In this document: positions 30,586 to 44,025 of the stretch, one piece after another | Layout: each line of letters opens with the position of its first letter | How positions within the stretch are numbered: position 1 is the stretch's first letter | NCBI RefSeq assembly: GCF_964204645.1 | Contig: NC_134026.1 | Location: 18,680,650 to 18,744,649 of the forward strand | DNA: 64,000 nucleotides | Direction of reading: 5' to 3' | Origin: Tubulanus polymorphus | Taxonomy: Eukaryota; Nemertea; Palaeonemertea; Tubulaniformes; Tubulanidae | Position numbers and translations under genes: made by a program | Notes under the pieces: model-generated | Databases searched by the model: none | What the model saw: only the letters and a program-made list of their open reading frames with translations | What the model was told of the DNA's origin: nothing

Positions 30586-33500
30586 AGTGAATTGAACAGG
30601 AACGAATAAACCGAATATTCTCGATCTACAGTTCGATAATCAAATCTATTTTCGCCGTTGTAAGTTTCCTAAAGACTATATCGCATACGATTCCCATCAA
30701 AATGTACGAATACCGAATAAGTAAGCACGATTGTTAATCCAATTCAACGTATAGATAACCCGATGAACTGCCACAATTTAGAACTGAACCACAATTAGTG
30801 TCCAACGACCCTTCATTTCTTTCAAAATTCGTTATTTGAATTGTACCACTTCAATCAACGTCTGTATCAGACTTGACTATCATCTCTCCACCATATATAT
30901 ACATATATATACCGAATGTGTGTATCTTTCAATTGTTATTTCTCTCTGTAATCTATAGTCGATCTGATGTCTCATATGAGCGCTGGCTTATATATCATAC
31001 CAGCTCCGATCTAGTCTGAAACCTAGTTTTAATGAATACCAGTATATATGTTAAAGATGCTAATAAGCCTAATTTCCCTGAATTCTCTGGCATTGTATAC
31101 TGAGATAACACGCGAAGTGTACGCGAAAAAATTATCTAAATTTTTCGTTGAGTCCATTTGATTGGGTTCTTTCATATACCTTGATATTTGGGTCATTCTC
31201 TGCCAGGGTTTATGTACCGGTACAAAAAATGCTCTAGACTGTTGGGCAGAACATACAACTTATCATTAGGCATTGGTTATCTTATGCATAATGGGAAGCT
31301 TGCAGTAAGATGCATAGCAGCAAAAATTCTTGACTTGGAAATTATTGCCACGATCACACGTAGACGTTTTGGCCTCGGTCAAACTAGCAAGGACCGGGCT
31401 TAATTCATAATTTCGCCTGTGCCTAATTAGAGAGTGCGTTCACGCTTAGATCACTGTACGAGGAAGCGTGGCACCACTTCACGCAGAATAATGTAACCTG
31501 AGCTAAAATTTGGCATGAGCCTGGTCTGAAAATTTACGGTCGGTTGAGCCAAATGTTTCACTGAACACTCACCAGTGTGAATTGATGGCTCGGGCCATAT
31601 CTGAAACAAGCCAAATTTTACCAAGGTAAGTGTCAGATCGCGACCTATGTTTGAAAATTTTCAATCAAAATGAAAATAAAAGAGTGGCAAAACATTCAAT
31701 TAACTGAGCTTACTCCAGATGAATGTTTTTTGCAACATGAATATATAACTGGAATATGTATAAAGATGAATTAATTCTAAGTTCTCGTTGAAAACTTGAG
31801 TTCAGTCCAAAAATAGTCTTAAATCTTAAGACCAAGTTTTAAATTGATAAGCAAAACTCAGATCGCACTAAAATCTGATCGTCTGCAATTCGGTTTTAAG
31901 AACACTCAAGTAACATCGCAAGGTCGAGTCGCCGATTCGGCCAAGACTATTGGCAACGACCTTGCAATCTGTCGTAAGTACACTCCAGATCACCAAAGAT
32001 CTGTTCCGATCCAACCGTCATTAGAAATAGAACTGGTCCAATCGGCTTACGACTGGTCTGTGATCAAGTACAATCATGTCGCAAAATTTCCCTGACTGAA
32101 AAATCAGCGTCTGGTTACTGAATGCTTAAGATCTGACTATCAGGTCAGATGTTATGCAATCTGATTTAGGCTTTAGATCAGCAATAGATGAATGGTGTCC
32201 TTAAATGATATAAATCTAAGACTGCCCAACTGGCCCCTGAATGAAACTAGCTTGTTTATAAACAGTTAGTATGGTAGTTGAACAGTTTATAGGTTCTGGT
32301 TTAAGATATAAGCGAAACAAATTGTCTACTTCACTTTTCAAAATGTAAATTATATAGTTAAACGCCTCGATTGAAGTACGTGTCCTTTAAAATCAGAAGT
32401 ACCACCTATACACAGTATCGGTTTTCTATCAAATTACATTCTCAATTGTAACACTACATGTTATGAAAAATGCCTGCTTCGACACAAATATGGCTATATT
32501 ACTAGTATCAATAACAGAGCTGAATATTCCAGGTCTGCCGGACATTCAGTGTTTGGTTTGTGTGGGTATTTTAGCTGACATGTACCTCAAAGTATATATA
32601 GAGATTTTATGCTGCCAAAAAAACCGTTACAATATATATGTATATCTATATAGTATACTGTAAATGGGAAACTGTCATTTTTCGGAACCAGTTTCTGTGA
32701 AATCTATTCATTGATTGGTCAAGAAATTTGGCATGTACACAGAAGAATAGTTTCTTATGGTAAAGATAACAGTTTCATTTGGATCCAGGGTCTAATTTCA
32801 CCCGAATTTAAATCCCCAAAATCCGAGCAGATTCCAGAAGTTGGCAGTAGATGGTTTGTAAATGCAAGTGTACTGTGTTGTCTGTTACTGCAGTAGTGTT
32901 GTGTGGGGTGTTTGACACGATGAGATTATCATAATAACAGAATTTCACTGAGCCATTTGTATCACTACACAGAGCACTGCAAACCAGCCACTCTCAGTAC
33001 AGGGTGAACAAATTTCTAGAGGGGCATGTCGAGAAAGGGTTCTTTGACATTCTCACTTCTGGGAGGAAATGTTGCTTGAGGGGCATGTTGAGAAAGGGAT
33101 TATTCCAGGGGATGGAGGAAAAATTGCTCGAATTTCAATTGGAAAGTTCAATTGGGATTTATTAGGTTGACATTTAAGGAGCCATGCATAAATCTCAAAC
33201 CCATCGAAGATGGGTATTTTTACTAGTACATTGATAACTAATATGCTATTCAAGGGGTTCTGTGGGAGAGTCGTTGGTCAATTTCAGCGTTTCAAAATAA
33301 CTATCACGGTAATTTTGGCATTTATGTTGTAATGAAGGCATCAATGAAGTTCATTTTCTTGTTTATAATACACAAGATATAGACGGAAACTATTTAATGT
33401 GCGTTCCCTGACATCTAGCTTTTTCCTTTTTCTTTACAAAATACCAATACTATTCCTTTTTTCAAAAGCAATTTCCCTGACTTTGAAGAGCCAGCTAATA

Positions 33501-36500
33501 GAAATTTCATCGGTGATTTCACTTGAAAAAAGGAGTATAGAATTATTACATCAGTGTTACCCTTCCGTCCGCTCGATTGTTATTTGTATATACATATATG
33601 AACGTTGTATATCTTATCACGAGGAATGTTATGTATAGTGAGTATTTCAGTTTAAGGTCACAAGAGTCATCATCAAATCATATTCATTTATAATAAGCCT
33701 TTTTTAAAAGGCGCACCAAAGGGCATACATTGTAACGCCATAATGAAAATAAACTGTGGCCTAAATATTCATGAAACAAATTGTACATCTAGGGACACCA
33801 TGCTCGCTTGAGAAATGGTCAAACATTCGATAATCTGAAAATTTTGATATTCCACACTCCCTGGTGAACATCACAGTAACCACCAACCTTGACACTCGTG
33901 ATAATGAAAGGACATATACCATCATACAGGCTTCGCAATTGATTTTCGTTACAACATGCATTGTTCCAATGTAAATACTATGTTATTTCACTGTTCAATG
34001 CCCTCTGGTGAACATACAGACACTAATGACCTTGAAATTCACCACCATCGCAAAACAAAATATTCATGGGCTACAGGGAAAATTGCTAAATGGCTTATTT
34101 CACTTTTCCAAACATTGAATACTTATTCAACATGAGATGTGCCTTGCAACAGTGCTAACAATCACCATCATCAAGACTAGAGCTTATAATGTGTTTCCTC
34201 ATGATGTCTTTTTATCTACGAACAAAAACTGATTTGCTAATTGCACAACAATCATCTGATCCTAAAATCCTTCTGATATGTTTAAGAACCTTTTCCAAAG
34301 TACGTATATCCAACTCAAATGTAAATCATGTAGACAAACCATAAAAATGCTGAAGGCCAAATAATTCAGACCAAAAATGACATTTCATGGAATGAAAAGG
34401 TCATAAGATGGGAATCCTCTCTGAGTAACCAAATTTTTTTCGCTTTTATATGGCCTAGGAGGATAGATAGGCAGACTAAATCTTAAGACGATTATTCGAA
34501 GTGTCTACCCAATTTCCCAAGGAAACTTCAAAAATTTGCAAAAAGAGCAGCTTTCATTGAATAACAATGGCTGCCAATAAGCCATCTTGATTCTAATGAG
34601 GCCAATTTTGGGCAGCAGATGTATCTATGGTAGACACAAAGACAATACAACAAAGCATGCTGAAAACTTCCTAAAATAACAACGGTTTTGTACAGCTGGG
34701 CAATGCTTGAATTTCTGATATAACTAAGTACTATTACTTTCCCTAATCGAAATAAATCTTCAGGATCCAGTTCCACAGTTCTGAGTTAGAGTTAACTCTG
34801 AGTTAGTTCATTTTCATTGTTTTAACTCAGAGTCAAATCTTAACTCACGACTGTGGAACTGGGCCCTGGGTGGCAACTTTTATTTGATTTGCTTTTTTCC
34901 TGACTATTCCCTGGCGTGTAAGTTGTTTTGCCTGACTTGATCTGCTAAGAATCTATTCAATTGACACAGTCAAATACGTAAGACATAGAGACGGAAACTG
35001 TTTGATTTTACGCGTGACCTAGCAATCTCAACCAATTTCCCTGACTTTCAGCTTCTTTTTTTTAAACAATTCCCTGACTTTTTGAAAAAACAGAAAATTC
35101 CCTGGCTTTTCGCTGATTTTCAGGTAAGTGGCCACCCTTATTTTATATAACGCAATTAAGGACTTCCACTTTTCCATAAGTTGAATCATTGCGCTGATGT
35201 CATGATAAATCTAGACTATGGTAATGCAAATGATCGAAAGATAAATTTTTTGTAACATACGTTTGAGACTAATTGCTGCAAGATCAGATTGCATTACCCA
35301 TGCGTAATCCTGTAACAAAGTTGAATCATACAAGGTGTATCAATAATGAGTTGCTCGATCTTGTCCAGATATCAAAGCATACATATCCACTATCAAAGCA
35401 GCCATATGCTTTCAAAACTTACATATTTCAAATATCCAGTCCATATTTAGTTACTGACGCACAGCTGCCTATCATACGCTAAGTACCAGCAGAGAAAATA
35501 CACGCAAACCTAAACTAGACCATCGTATATCATAAAATAATTTCGAACGATCTATCAACAGCAAACTGACCCACATTCATAAACGACCAAAGCCGATTTC
35601 CTCGTACTCTCCAGGGATGAATGAAATTGAAAATTGACAAAATAGTCCCACATTTCAAAACAACTAACGCAAAACATCCAAGCCGGTGCATTCGATGGCG
35701 ATAATCATTTTTGAAAGTTAATGGCTGTGACAGAGTGAATGAGTCAACACTGTCAGAAATAATTCCATAGCAAGTTGTCAAATAAGCCACTTAGATGAAT
35801 ACCTTTTAACCAACTGATATACGTAACAATGGTGTTTCGAATATCGTTCAAATTTTAGAACAAATACTTGACAGAAAGTGATGGATGTAGTACTGTTGTC
35901 GAAAAGTTTCCTGCTTTGTTTGAGCATTTTCATTTTGTGCATGCTTTTTCTCCTTTCCAGCCTGGCGCACACAGGCGATGTAATCGAGGTTATCTTGAGC
36001 AATTGCCTGATTCGCTTGTCAAACGAACAATTGTCTAATTCGCTTGTTGTCGAAAGATCGATTCTCTGCTGCAACAGGAGACAGAAATTGCTCGTCGTTG
36101 AAAGGGTTGCTCTGAGTCACATTTGATATTGGGTGACGGAAAATTGTTTGTCGCACAGAAATTGCCCATCGATCGATCGGAGTTGCCATGTGTGCGGCAG
36201 CTGGAGACGCTAAGCGACAAGCAACTCGTCAACTAGCCAATGAGAGCGAATAATTATGTGATATTTCCAAATACAGCGACTTCCGAGGCAGTAGTGCGGC
36301 CATGATTTTGACAAGTCACATGATATGGATGTTTGCCGTGGAAAGATTATCACCTCTCTGTCCCCAGTGATAAACACACGGGAGACACCAAGGGATCGAT
36401 TGCTCAAGAATCACTCGCACTACCAATCGCAGCACCCTGCACCAGGCTTAATGTATCCTCCAATCAAAAATTGTTCGTAGTAACGTAACTAGCGGACCAG

Positions 36501-37061
36501 AATCCGGTAGTACCAATCACGACAGTAGGCTTCTGTTTGATTTCCCCTTTAATGGACCAATCAGCGAACATTTTACCGAACAAGGAAGTACCGTCATACG
36601 CAGAAGCGCCAGTAATTTTATTCTACCCTCTGTCGTTCTTCAATATAAGAATTACATAAACTAAGAGCAAGCCAGGATTTCTCAATAACAGTAGATCACA
36701 ACTTCTGGCCAAGATAAATGGTTCAGTCGACTCAATCTTATGTATTATCAGTAAAACACTCAAATCAGCTGATTCAAGGAAAAAACCTTCTATTGTGGAA
36801 CCTCGTTAATACAAATCTTGTGGACAAAAATGAAATTGCCGTATTAAACGGATTTTGGATTATCCAAATCTTGATCGATATAAATATCTCAACTGGGACA
36901 TGCTGGAAATCATTGTAATGAACTGGTTTCACCTTAAACGGTATTGTATTGACAAGGTTCAACTATATTTCTCTAATTCTCAAATCTGGGCAACCCAGGT
37001 AATATTTACAGTGCCGACTGTATCCCTGCTGAAATATAGAATCAGATAGTTAATGAAAAGC
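30586..37061. other. Intergenic host DNA with repeats, no gene supported
   Basis: No exon with convincing splice sites and phase was found. Contents: an AT microsatellite near 30,890-30,925; dispersed family C at 31,390-31,560 (partner at 47,450-47,625, sharing GCCTAATTAGAGA and GCTAAAATTTGGC); relatives of the 15.6-16.3 kb repeat at 33,770-34,080 (CCCTGGTGAACAT); family A at 34,520-34,690; a 94-bp hairpin MITE at 34,768-34,861; a GGGTGGC MITE at 34,866-35,138; and GC-rich inverted-repeat DNA with TTGTCGAAAG-type words at 35,990-36,420. Confidence 0.6.
34768..34861. mobile_element. 94-bp hairpin MITE
   Basis: The arms begin CAGTTCCACAGT and end ACTGTGGAACTG, with inner inverted words CTGAGTTAGAGTTAA / TTAACTCAGAGT. 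The whole element can fold into one hairpin. The end sequence resembles the outer element at 61,117-61,580 (CAGTCGTGA-TTAAG), so both may belong to one superfamily. Confidence 0.8.
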
Positions 37062-40000
37062 TTACTCACCAACAGAAGAAACGGATGCTTTTCCATGTCT
37101 CGATACAGATAATGATGAACAACTAGCAGTATCCAAGGTTTCTACATCCATATCGCTCCACTTATCATCAAATACCTCATAATCGCAATCACCGTCTTCA
37201 GCATTCGGAAAATATTCGAGAACTTTTGTAAATGCGAGCGCGTATCGCTGTAAATGCGGTGACATACAAGCTGATTTAGACGGTATTTTCATCTGTTTCC
37301 TAAGTTCGTTGTAGTGAAGTAAAATGTACTTATCGCATTGTATTCGTTCGTCCAGCTCCATGTTCAGCTTTGACAGATACCCAGACGACGAGCCGAAGCC
37401 CTCCAACGCGCTACTCAACGCGCGATTTTTTATCAGCCGATCTTCGACTTCGCGATGCGTGAAATTTAACATACGCTGATGACCGGCTTCTGGTGGCAAC
37501 GAATGCGAATTCGCAGCGTACTTCGATGATTTCTGCGACGATTTCGTTGGCGTTTTCGGTAGCAAATCATCCACTTTCGGCAACGTTGTTTTGCATAATT
37601 GTAATTGCTTCGAAAGCTCTGTCCGAAAAGCTTCGTGCAGTTGAACGAGTTTACCATCCGGTTTCGCGACGAACCCGTGTTTCGCCAATCCGGTCAGGCA
37701 TTGTTCTAATGTTCGCTTGCGTTTATAAATCGCTGATTTCAATTTCGGATTGAAATGCGCGACGACCTTCAAGACGTTTCGCACGTTTTCATCAAAGTTT
37801 ATTGGCGTTTGCATCGGTTTGTCGGCAAAATATTTCACGATTTCTTTCATTAGCACGTCCATGTTCAAGTTCTTAATCGGAAACTCGACATAGTCGGCGG
37901 GGTAACTGATCAAGTCGATTTTATCCAATACCACGCATAAAAACGGCAAGCATTTCGGAAAGTGTACGAGGACATTATCTAAAGCTAAATTCGGTAGGAT
38001 CTCGGTGAAATTATTCCGAGACAACCGATCGACAAATGCTTCCGCTTCTGGATATTTACTCGTTTCAAGTAACAACTTCAACTGTCTAAGAACAACACGG
38101 GGCTTTAAACTTGTATCTAACTTGGTAGAATTCAGCGTTTCTTCTTCGTCATGGTTATCATTCGTCATATTTCTAGGCTGTGCATCGGAATTACTGATTT
38201 GATCCAGCAACGGTAAGCTGCCATGTAGAAATGGATTACTATTCAACGGTTGAGAAGGTACATCTTCCTCGCTGTCGTCCGTGTAATTTCCATCGGTTTG
38301 TATCGCTCGTCGCGGTAACGTCATACTTTTCGGATGTATGTAACCCTGAGCGTGTAACTCTGGTAACGATTTCGGATGCTCTAAAATCTGCCTGCCTCCG
38401 TCGTCCTTAGACAACAGCTTCTTCGCTTTTAACTTACGTTTTACTTTGTGTTCGAATTTACCTCGCTTATTGTGCGTCTTTGAAGATTCTCGCTTGCATT
38501 CACTAGGAAGATCAGCAGCTACGGTAGAACAAGCCTCTCCTGCTGATTCTCCCACAGGAATCGCATCGGAAAACTTCCTCGGCGGAGGAGGGGGGGTGAC
38601 ATCTTCGTCGATTTCAGGAGTTACGAGATTTTCTTTCTCATCGGGGAGGAATTTATGAGGTGCGTACGGTATACTTGACATGTCGATGTCGTCCAATTGC
38701 ATATCAAGAAAGGGATTCGTGCTGCTTCTTCTTAAGTGAGTGGTTGGTGCCATGTTAGACTGTTCATCCATGGATAAACTTCGCTGATACTTAGTTGCCC
38801 CGTTCGCATCGGTGGCCATTTCCGACGACGCATTCCTTGCTTTATATTCATCAGTTTTTTCCAAATCCGACTTTCTATATGAATCCGCGCCGACCCGCTC
38901 GTATCGACGCGTAAACTTCTCTATGTATCGTCCGGCGAAATCTTCAGCAGCACGATGTTTACTATCACATTCTTCAGAAGACAACTTCTCAGGCACCGCA
39001 GGTTTTGAGTTAGATGCAGCAATCGATTCAATGAAAACATTTTTACTAACAATTTCTCTTTGCATATTTTCATCATTATCATCAATTTCAACATTTGCTC
39101 TCGAACTGCCAATAGTTTCGAAATCCATCTCTGTTATTTTAGGACAGTTTTGATTGTTTGACATTGGAGGGATAGTAAGTGATTGAACTGGAGGATTAAA
39201 ATGGCTCGGATAACTTTCTGGCTGGAATGGAATATCACATGTGTCATTGTTAGCGGAATGTCGATTAGAACCAAGGTTTTCATTTGAAGAGGTATGTCGA
39301 TACTGGGGAACGCGGTTAGGGTATGCTGGTTGTTCAAAGTGGCTAGGTACTCGTTTTCGATGTTGGTCATATACTTCATTTTCATTAGGTTGGGGTTTAT
39401 TCCCACTCTCATGGGACCGACCTTGATATCTGTTATCTTCATTCGGTGGCACACCTGATGGACTGTTCAATTGACTCTGTTGATGAAATATGGGTTCTTC
39501 TCTGGATGACTTTCTGATTCTAGGCCTATTGGAATGTTCCTTGGACGAATTCTGTTGATAAAAATGTGAACTCGTGGAACGTTCCTCCCACGAAGTCCTT
39601 CGAGAATCGGAATATTGTCTTACTGGATTTCGATGATTAGATGAATGTAACTGATCTGATGACCTGCGGCTATTGGAATGCTCTCTGGACGGAGTCTGAT
39701 GATATCGAGGAGAATTAGAGTCATCCTGTGAGGATCTACTTGCGTGCTTTCTAGGCGGATAGTAACTTGGCGAATTATTCGACGAGTGTCGCTGTACTTC
39801 TGCATTATTTTGTTCAATCCACCGAGGACTTGCTGAATGAGATGACACCATGGACTCAACTGAAGAACCATGGTTGAGCACTATCGCCGAATACCCGCTT
39901 TGGTCGAAATTTGGAAAATGTGCTTTACTCACATCATATCTTTCATCAAAAGACTCTCTACTGTGTCTTCGATTTCGTCTAGCATTATCATGTTTTCTTT

Positions 40001-40598
40001 CTGCATATAGATCACCAGGTTGGCTATTCCTTGGACTATTTGTCTGATTATTCGAGGCATTTTGTGGTGGGTTGTTATTAATATTGTTGATGCAATATGT
40101 GCCTTCGGAACGAGGACTTATTTTCGTTTGTCTATTTTTTCCATGTCGAGAATCGCCGCCAGTGTATATTCCGTAATGCGATTCTGGTTCCCGTTGATAT
40201 CCTGAACTTTCTGGTGGATCAAACTGCGTATCGTAGTAACTATTGCGACTGTCGTTTTTGTGCTGAACGTTACCGGGTGAACGGACCGCTCGAATCTGCG
40301 CGTATTTCGGCTCGTAATAATCCTGAATTGAACCGACCGGATATCGGTGTTTATCGGTTATCACTTGAGCAGTCAGATTTTCCGGAGGATAGTACTGGTC
40401 ACTGCTGAGCACCGAAGTTGGTTCCACTGGTTCAACAGGTGGTGGTGGGGGTGGATAATCCGGAGGCACTTCCTGCAACACCGGACGAGTAAAGTTTGCT
40501 GGATCATACGTTATTTTTCCTTCTTGGTATAATTTTTCTAAACAGTCTTGATATTTCGGAGTTGGTTTCTGTCTATTTCTCGTATAGAACTTCTCCAT
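37062..40598 (-). CDS. Unrecognised large protein, single 3.5-kb exon
   Basis: From ATG 40598, 1,178 codons to a TAA at 37062. The N-terminus (KPTPKYQDCLEKLYQEGKI) leads to a poly-Pro stretch (PPDYPPPPPP). About 650 residues of Ser/Asn/Gln/Arg-rich, low-complexity and probably disordered sequence follow, with repeated RRSS/EHSNS-type words. A basic patch (KTHNKRGKFEHKVKRKLKAKK) comes next. From ~850 there is an ordered helical region (VVLRQLKLLLETSKYPEAEA; VLVHFPKCLPFLCVVLDKI; KYILLHYNELRKQMK) to ~1,140. A good splice donor (G|GTGAGTAAG) overlaps the stop codon at 37,061-37,069, so the true gene may splice on to an exon I did not find. Upstream, an acceptor-like TTTGGAAG lies just before the ATG, suggesting 5' untranslated exons. 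Composition resembles a scaffold or cytoskeletal adaptor, but no family is recognised. Confidence 0.8.
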   Translation of the reverse strand: MEKFYTRNRQKPTPKYQDCLEKLYQEGKITYDPANFTRPVLQEVPPDYPPPPPPVEPVEPTSVLSSDQYYPPENLTAQVITDKHRYPVGSIQDYYEPKYAQIRAVRSPGNVQHKNDSRNSYYDTQFDPPESSGYQREPESHYGIYTGGDSRHGKNRQTKISPRSEGTYCINNINNNPPQNASNNQTNSPRNSQPGDLYAERKHDNARRNRRHSRESFDERYDVSKAHFPNFDQSGYSAIVLNHGSSVESMVSSHSASPRWIEQNNAEVQRHSSNNSPSYYPPRKHASRSSQDDSNSPRYHQTPSREHSNSRRSSDQLHSSNHRNPVRQYSDSRRTSWEERSTSSHFYQQNSSKEHSNRPRIRKSSREEPIFHQQSQLNSPSGVPPNEDNRYQGRSHESGNKPQPNENEVYDQHRKRVPSHFEQPAYPNRVPQYRHTSSNENLGSNRHSANNDTCDIPFQPESYPSHFNPPVQSLTIPPMSNNQNCPKITEMDFETIGSSRANVEIDDNDENMQREIVSKNVFIESIAASNSKPAVPEKLSSEECDSKHRAAEDFAGRYIEKFTRRYERVGADSYRKSDLEKTDEYKARNASSEMATDANGATKYQRSLSMDEQSNMAPTTHLRRSSTNPFLDMQLDDIDMSSIPYAPHKFLPDEKENLVTPEIDEDVTPPPPPRKFSDAIPVGESAGEACSTVAADLPSECKRESSKTHNKRGKFEHKVKRKLKAKKLLSKDDGGRQILEHPKSLPELHAQGYIHPKSMTLPRRAIQTDGNYTDDSEEDVPSQPLNSNPFLHGSLPLLDQISNSDAQPRNMTNDNHDEEETLNSTKLDTSLKPRVVLRQLKLLLETSKYPEAEAFVDRLSRNNFTEILPNLALDNVLVHFPKCLPFLCVVLDKIDLISYPADYVEFPIKNLNMDVLMKEIVKYFADKPMQTPINFDENVRNVLKVVAHFNPKLKSAIYKRKRTLEQCLTGLAKHGFVAKPDGKLVQLHEAFRTELSKQLQLCKTTLPKVDDLLPKTPTKSSQKSSKYAANSHSLPPEAGHQRMLNFTHREVEDRLIKNRALSSALEGFGSSSGYLSKLNMELDERIQCDKYILLHYNELRKQMKIPSKSACMSPHLQRYALAFTKVLEYFPNAEDGDCDYEVFDDKWSDMDVETLDTASCSSLSVSRHGKASVSSVGE

Positions 40599-43500
40599 TT
40601 GACATCGACTTCCAAATAAAAGACTATCAAACAATATCTAAAGCATCATCGGCAAAAATTCAGCAGTAGTGCAGCGGGCCTTGCTGGGAAAACATCAGAC
40701 AGACAAGGGCTGTAGCGTGAGATCTGCAAATATATAGATTTACAATATGAACATCTGTTCAAATAAAACATGCCAAAATCGATTACACCTTTGGGGGATA
40801 TTATGACTGTGACCTCATGTGACAGACAATTCAGCCATATCATTGACAAGCATTTGATACATAGATGTGTTATACATTTTTCGCTAATAAAAATTCAATT
40901 TCAACTACAGCGAGTTGCTCTTAACAACATTCAAGTCACAAACCTCAAACAAGAATCAATTGGTCCCCATTAATAAAAGTTAGGAGTCTACTATGCTTGT
41001 TATCAAATACCATATTAAGTTAGGCAACAGTTTCCTATGAACATTAGCATGTATACAAGAATTTGTAACCATAAATATCTATGGGTATGGCTCAAAAAGA
41101 AAGATGTAAACTCAAGAATTCAGGGGTGGATTTAAGGGGTGGTCTCGGGGGTCCCAGACCCCTGCCTTTCCATTGAGGTTGGCCTTTTCTTCAAGACAGA
41201 GATGGTTAAAACTTGTAAATTTGACACTCATCCTTTTGAAAATTGCGTTTAATTCCGACGTAATTCTTAAAAAATATCCAATAACGATGGTGACCCCACT
41301 AAAGTCAATTTTTTGTTTGACATCGACATTTTGGGAATAAAACTTTTTAACTTCTTAAACTTTTCTCTTAACAAATAGCTTAAAAGTCTTAACTCATTTG
41401 AATCAGAGAAGACTCCATTTTATGAAATTAAAATCAATCTTAACAATATGTTTCCTTGCCTACCATTTGAATTTATTTACATATCATAAAGAATGATGAC
41501 TCGTAGGCATGGAAACACAAGAAACATATCCGATCGTTAGAATTTCAAAAATAGCTGATCTTTTCTCATTCTGACACGAGAAAATGAAGACTGTTTAGGC
41601 AATCCTTCAATACAGTGTGAAATGGATATAAAAACAATGGTTTATAGACTGCACAGTTTCACTGGTCGTATTAAGACCAAATTAAGGTTAGTTTTCGAAA
41701 AATGAAGCGAGAAGCGGATGTCAGGTGAAAAAAAATAGACATTAGTCATTAGCCGATGAAATGGTAACTTTATCCGAAATAATGGCTTTACTTGTCTTTT
41801 GGATCCCAGCCTTTCAATTTTCCTGGTGTTCCTGGCCCCTCGATCTGCCCCTGGTATTACATTTTAAACATTAATATGGCGAGTTATCGAATTCAAACCT
41901 TCACTTCTGTATCTCAGTCATCCATTAAATACTTTCTTGCAAGAATAAGTCCATGGGATTATAATTGAAGAGACATTTTAGGCATGAAGCTTTCATACAC
42001 ATTTATAAGTCACCATGATCAATTAATTAATAGTAATCAATGTCACATCATGTGGTGGGAACTCCCTGGTCACACATCACGATAGCAACACATACCGAAT
42101 ACCCATTATCTAATCTGTGGAATGTTATTTTAGAAGAAAATAATTTCTGATAACCATACTTTTAGCAATGGCACTCCTATCCCTCCTATCTAGTTATCTT
42201 CTTTCGCACTATATCCAACTCACTGTATATAATAGGCCTATACTTCTACCTGTTAGTACTGTATATCGATGCCAAAATACTGGCAAACAGTATATTACCT
42301 GAATAACTCTTGAAACTATAATACCATAGTAATCACTGCGTAGGTGGTTCACTAGTCTATACTTGTTAGATATCCCTCAATAAATGGGCATTATTTGATC
42401 AATGTCAACATACCTCCAAACATCATAACCTACTTTCTCATATCAGACTGGCAATTTTGACAATCGATTTATCTAAATGCTTGTAGAAGAAACAACACCT
42501 TATATAGAATACATATGCTAGGCCTATAATAGTACTATTACTATACACACTTGCATGTAGAAGAATAATGTAATGCTTGCCGTGTCATAAACAATTCATT
42601 GACTCACTGGTTCAATAATATAATCAACTTAAAGCATTACTACGACTCTACATAAATAGGTTGTATGATCAAATAATCTGAGGATATCTATCAAACTTAA
42701 TTCTTACCGAAGAAGTAATTTATGAATCACAGTTCGCTAATCCAACTTCTGTGTATTTCCTGGTTAGTTTGTGATATAGCCACAAATTGAATGGTGGCGT
42801 TATAGATTGGCAATGGGCAGAAATTTTCCTAGAATTTAAAATTTGATATCTTTTTTATTCAAATCCTGATTGTATGTGGTTAGACCAAATTAAATTTCAT
42901 CTTAAAGCCTCACAATGAATACAGGAACAACCATATTGAATGAAAAATACAAAATTATGATTTATTTTCATAATAAACTTGTTCATTAACAGTGTACACT
43001 AATAACAATAATCATTCAAAAACCCTGATTAACTTAACTTAATCTTATATTTCATAACATATTTAGTTTCTGATTATAAAGTATGCCTATATAATTCAAC
43101 AGTATAAAGATTGCACGCGATATATTTTTTTTATTAATTACATGGTAGTGTTTGAATATATCAAAAAAATTCAAACTTTTATACGTTCATCAAATCTTAA
43201 CATCAATATTAAATTCAACACGATAAAAAATAAATTCAAGAATAACAAAAAAAACTTAATTGCACAGAGCTATAGTTCATAAAAACTTATTAGTTATTGC
43301 ACTTCATTGTTATTTCAGTAGTGAAATAGGAGGTTTGGATGGATCTTAAGATAGCTTAACGACACTAAAAATACATTTTGCAGTTTATATCCAGCGATAG
43401 ATGCAAAATATTACGTTGTATAAACAAAAATCAATTTGATTTATAAGTTTTAACAATTAAATAATCTATTTGTCTCAAGGTCCCACCGGACAATACAGTT

Positions 43501-44025
43501 ACCGGTTCATTTTTATTAATTTATAGTCAAGTGAAATTTTCACATTCCTAATTAATGTTTTGGACCATTTCACATAGTACCGGTACTTGCAGCTTTGGAC
43601 GAGAGTCCTGCGTGCAAAAAGATCTGGCTTTTCAAACAGGCTTTACTAAACTCAACATCTATCTGCATACCGCTAATTTTCATTCCAACCTTTGAACTTT
43701 ATAGTACCATCGCAAAATACAGATTTTCTATTACACATGCCAAAATTGCACTTGTTTAGCAGTAAACATTTACTGCATACAGATAATGCTGGTATGTGGG
43801 CCCCTTGATCTCATACAACATTCGTTAACTTATTTTCCTAAAATCATTTCTGTTTACACTTGTACATGTACAGCGATTATAGAATGCGTAGATAGATTTC
43901 GATACAAATTTTGGTTTCCTCATAGCACGAACATCTATCTTAAACTGCTGAACTGTCGAAAGGTAATATATACGATCTCGAAAAGCTGGGCTCTCACTCC
44001 TGAGAATTGCACTTTTAAGTTCAAT
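40599..44025. other. Intergenic host DNA, no gene supported
   Basis: Lies between the 5' end of the large-exon gene and the 3' end of the kleisin gene. It is AT-rich from about 42,900 to 43,550 with few words shared with other parts of the window. It should contain the upstream gene's promoter and 5' untranslated exons and the kleisin 3' UTR; possible AATAAA signals on the minus strand occur (for example near 43,510). Nothing else is identified. Confidence 0.5.

Noticed and set aside
36035-36407. Short overlapping ORFs on both strands
   Set aside because: The region is GC-richer inverted-repeat DNA, where open frames arise by composition.
37493-40532. Many 60-113-aa ORFs on the plus strand and other frames
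   Set aside because: All are shadows of the 1,178-codon minus-strand exon and show no independent signal.
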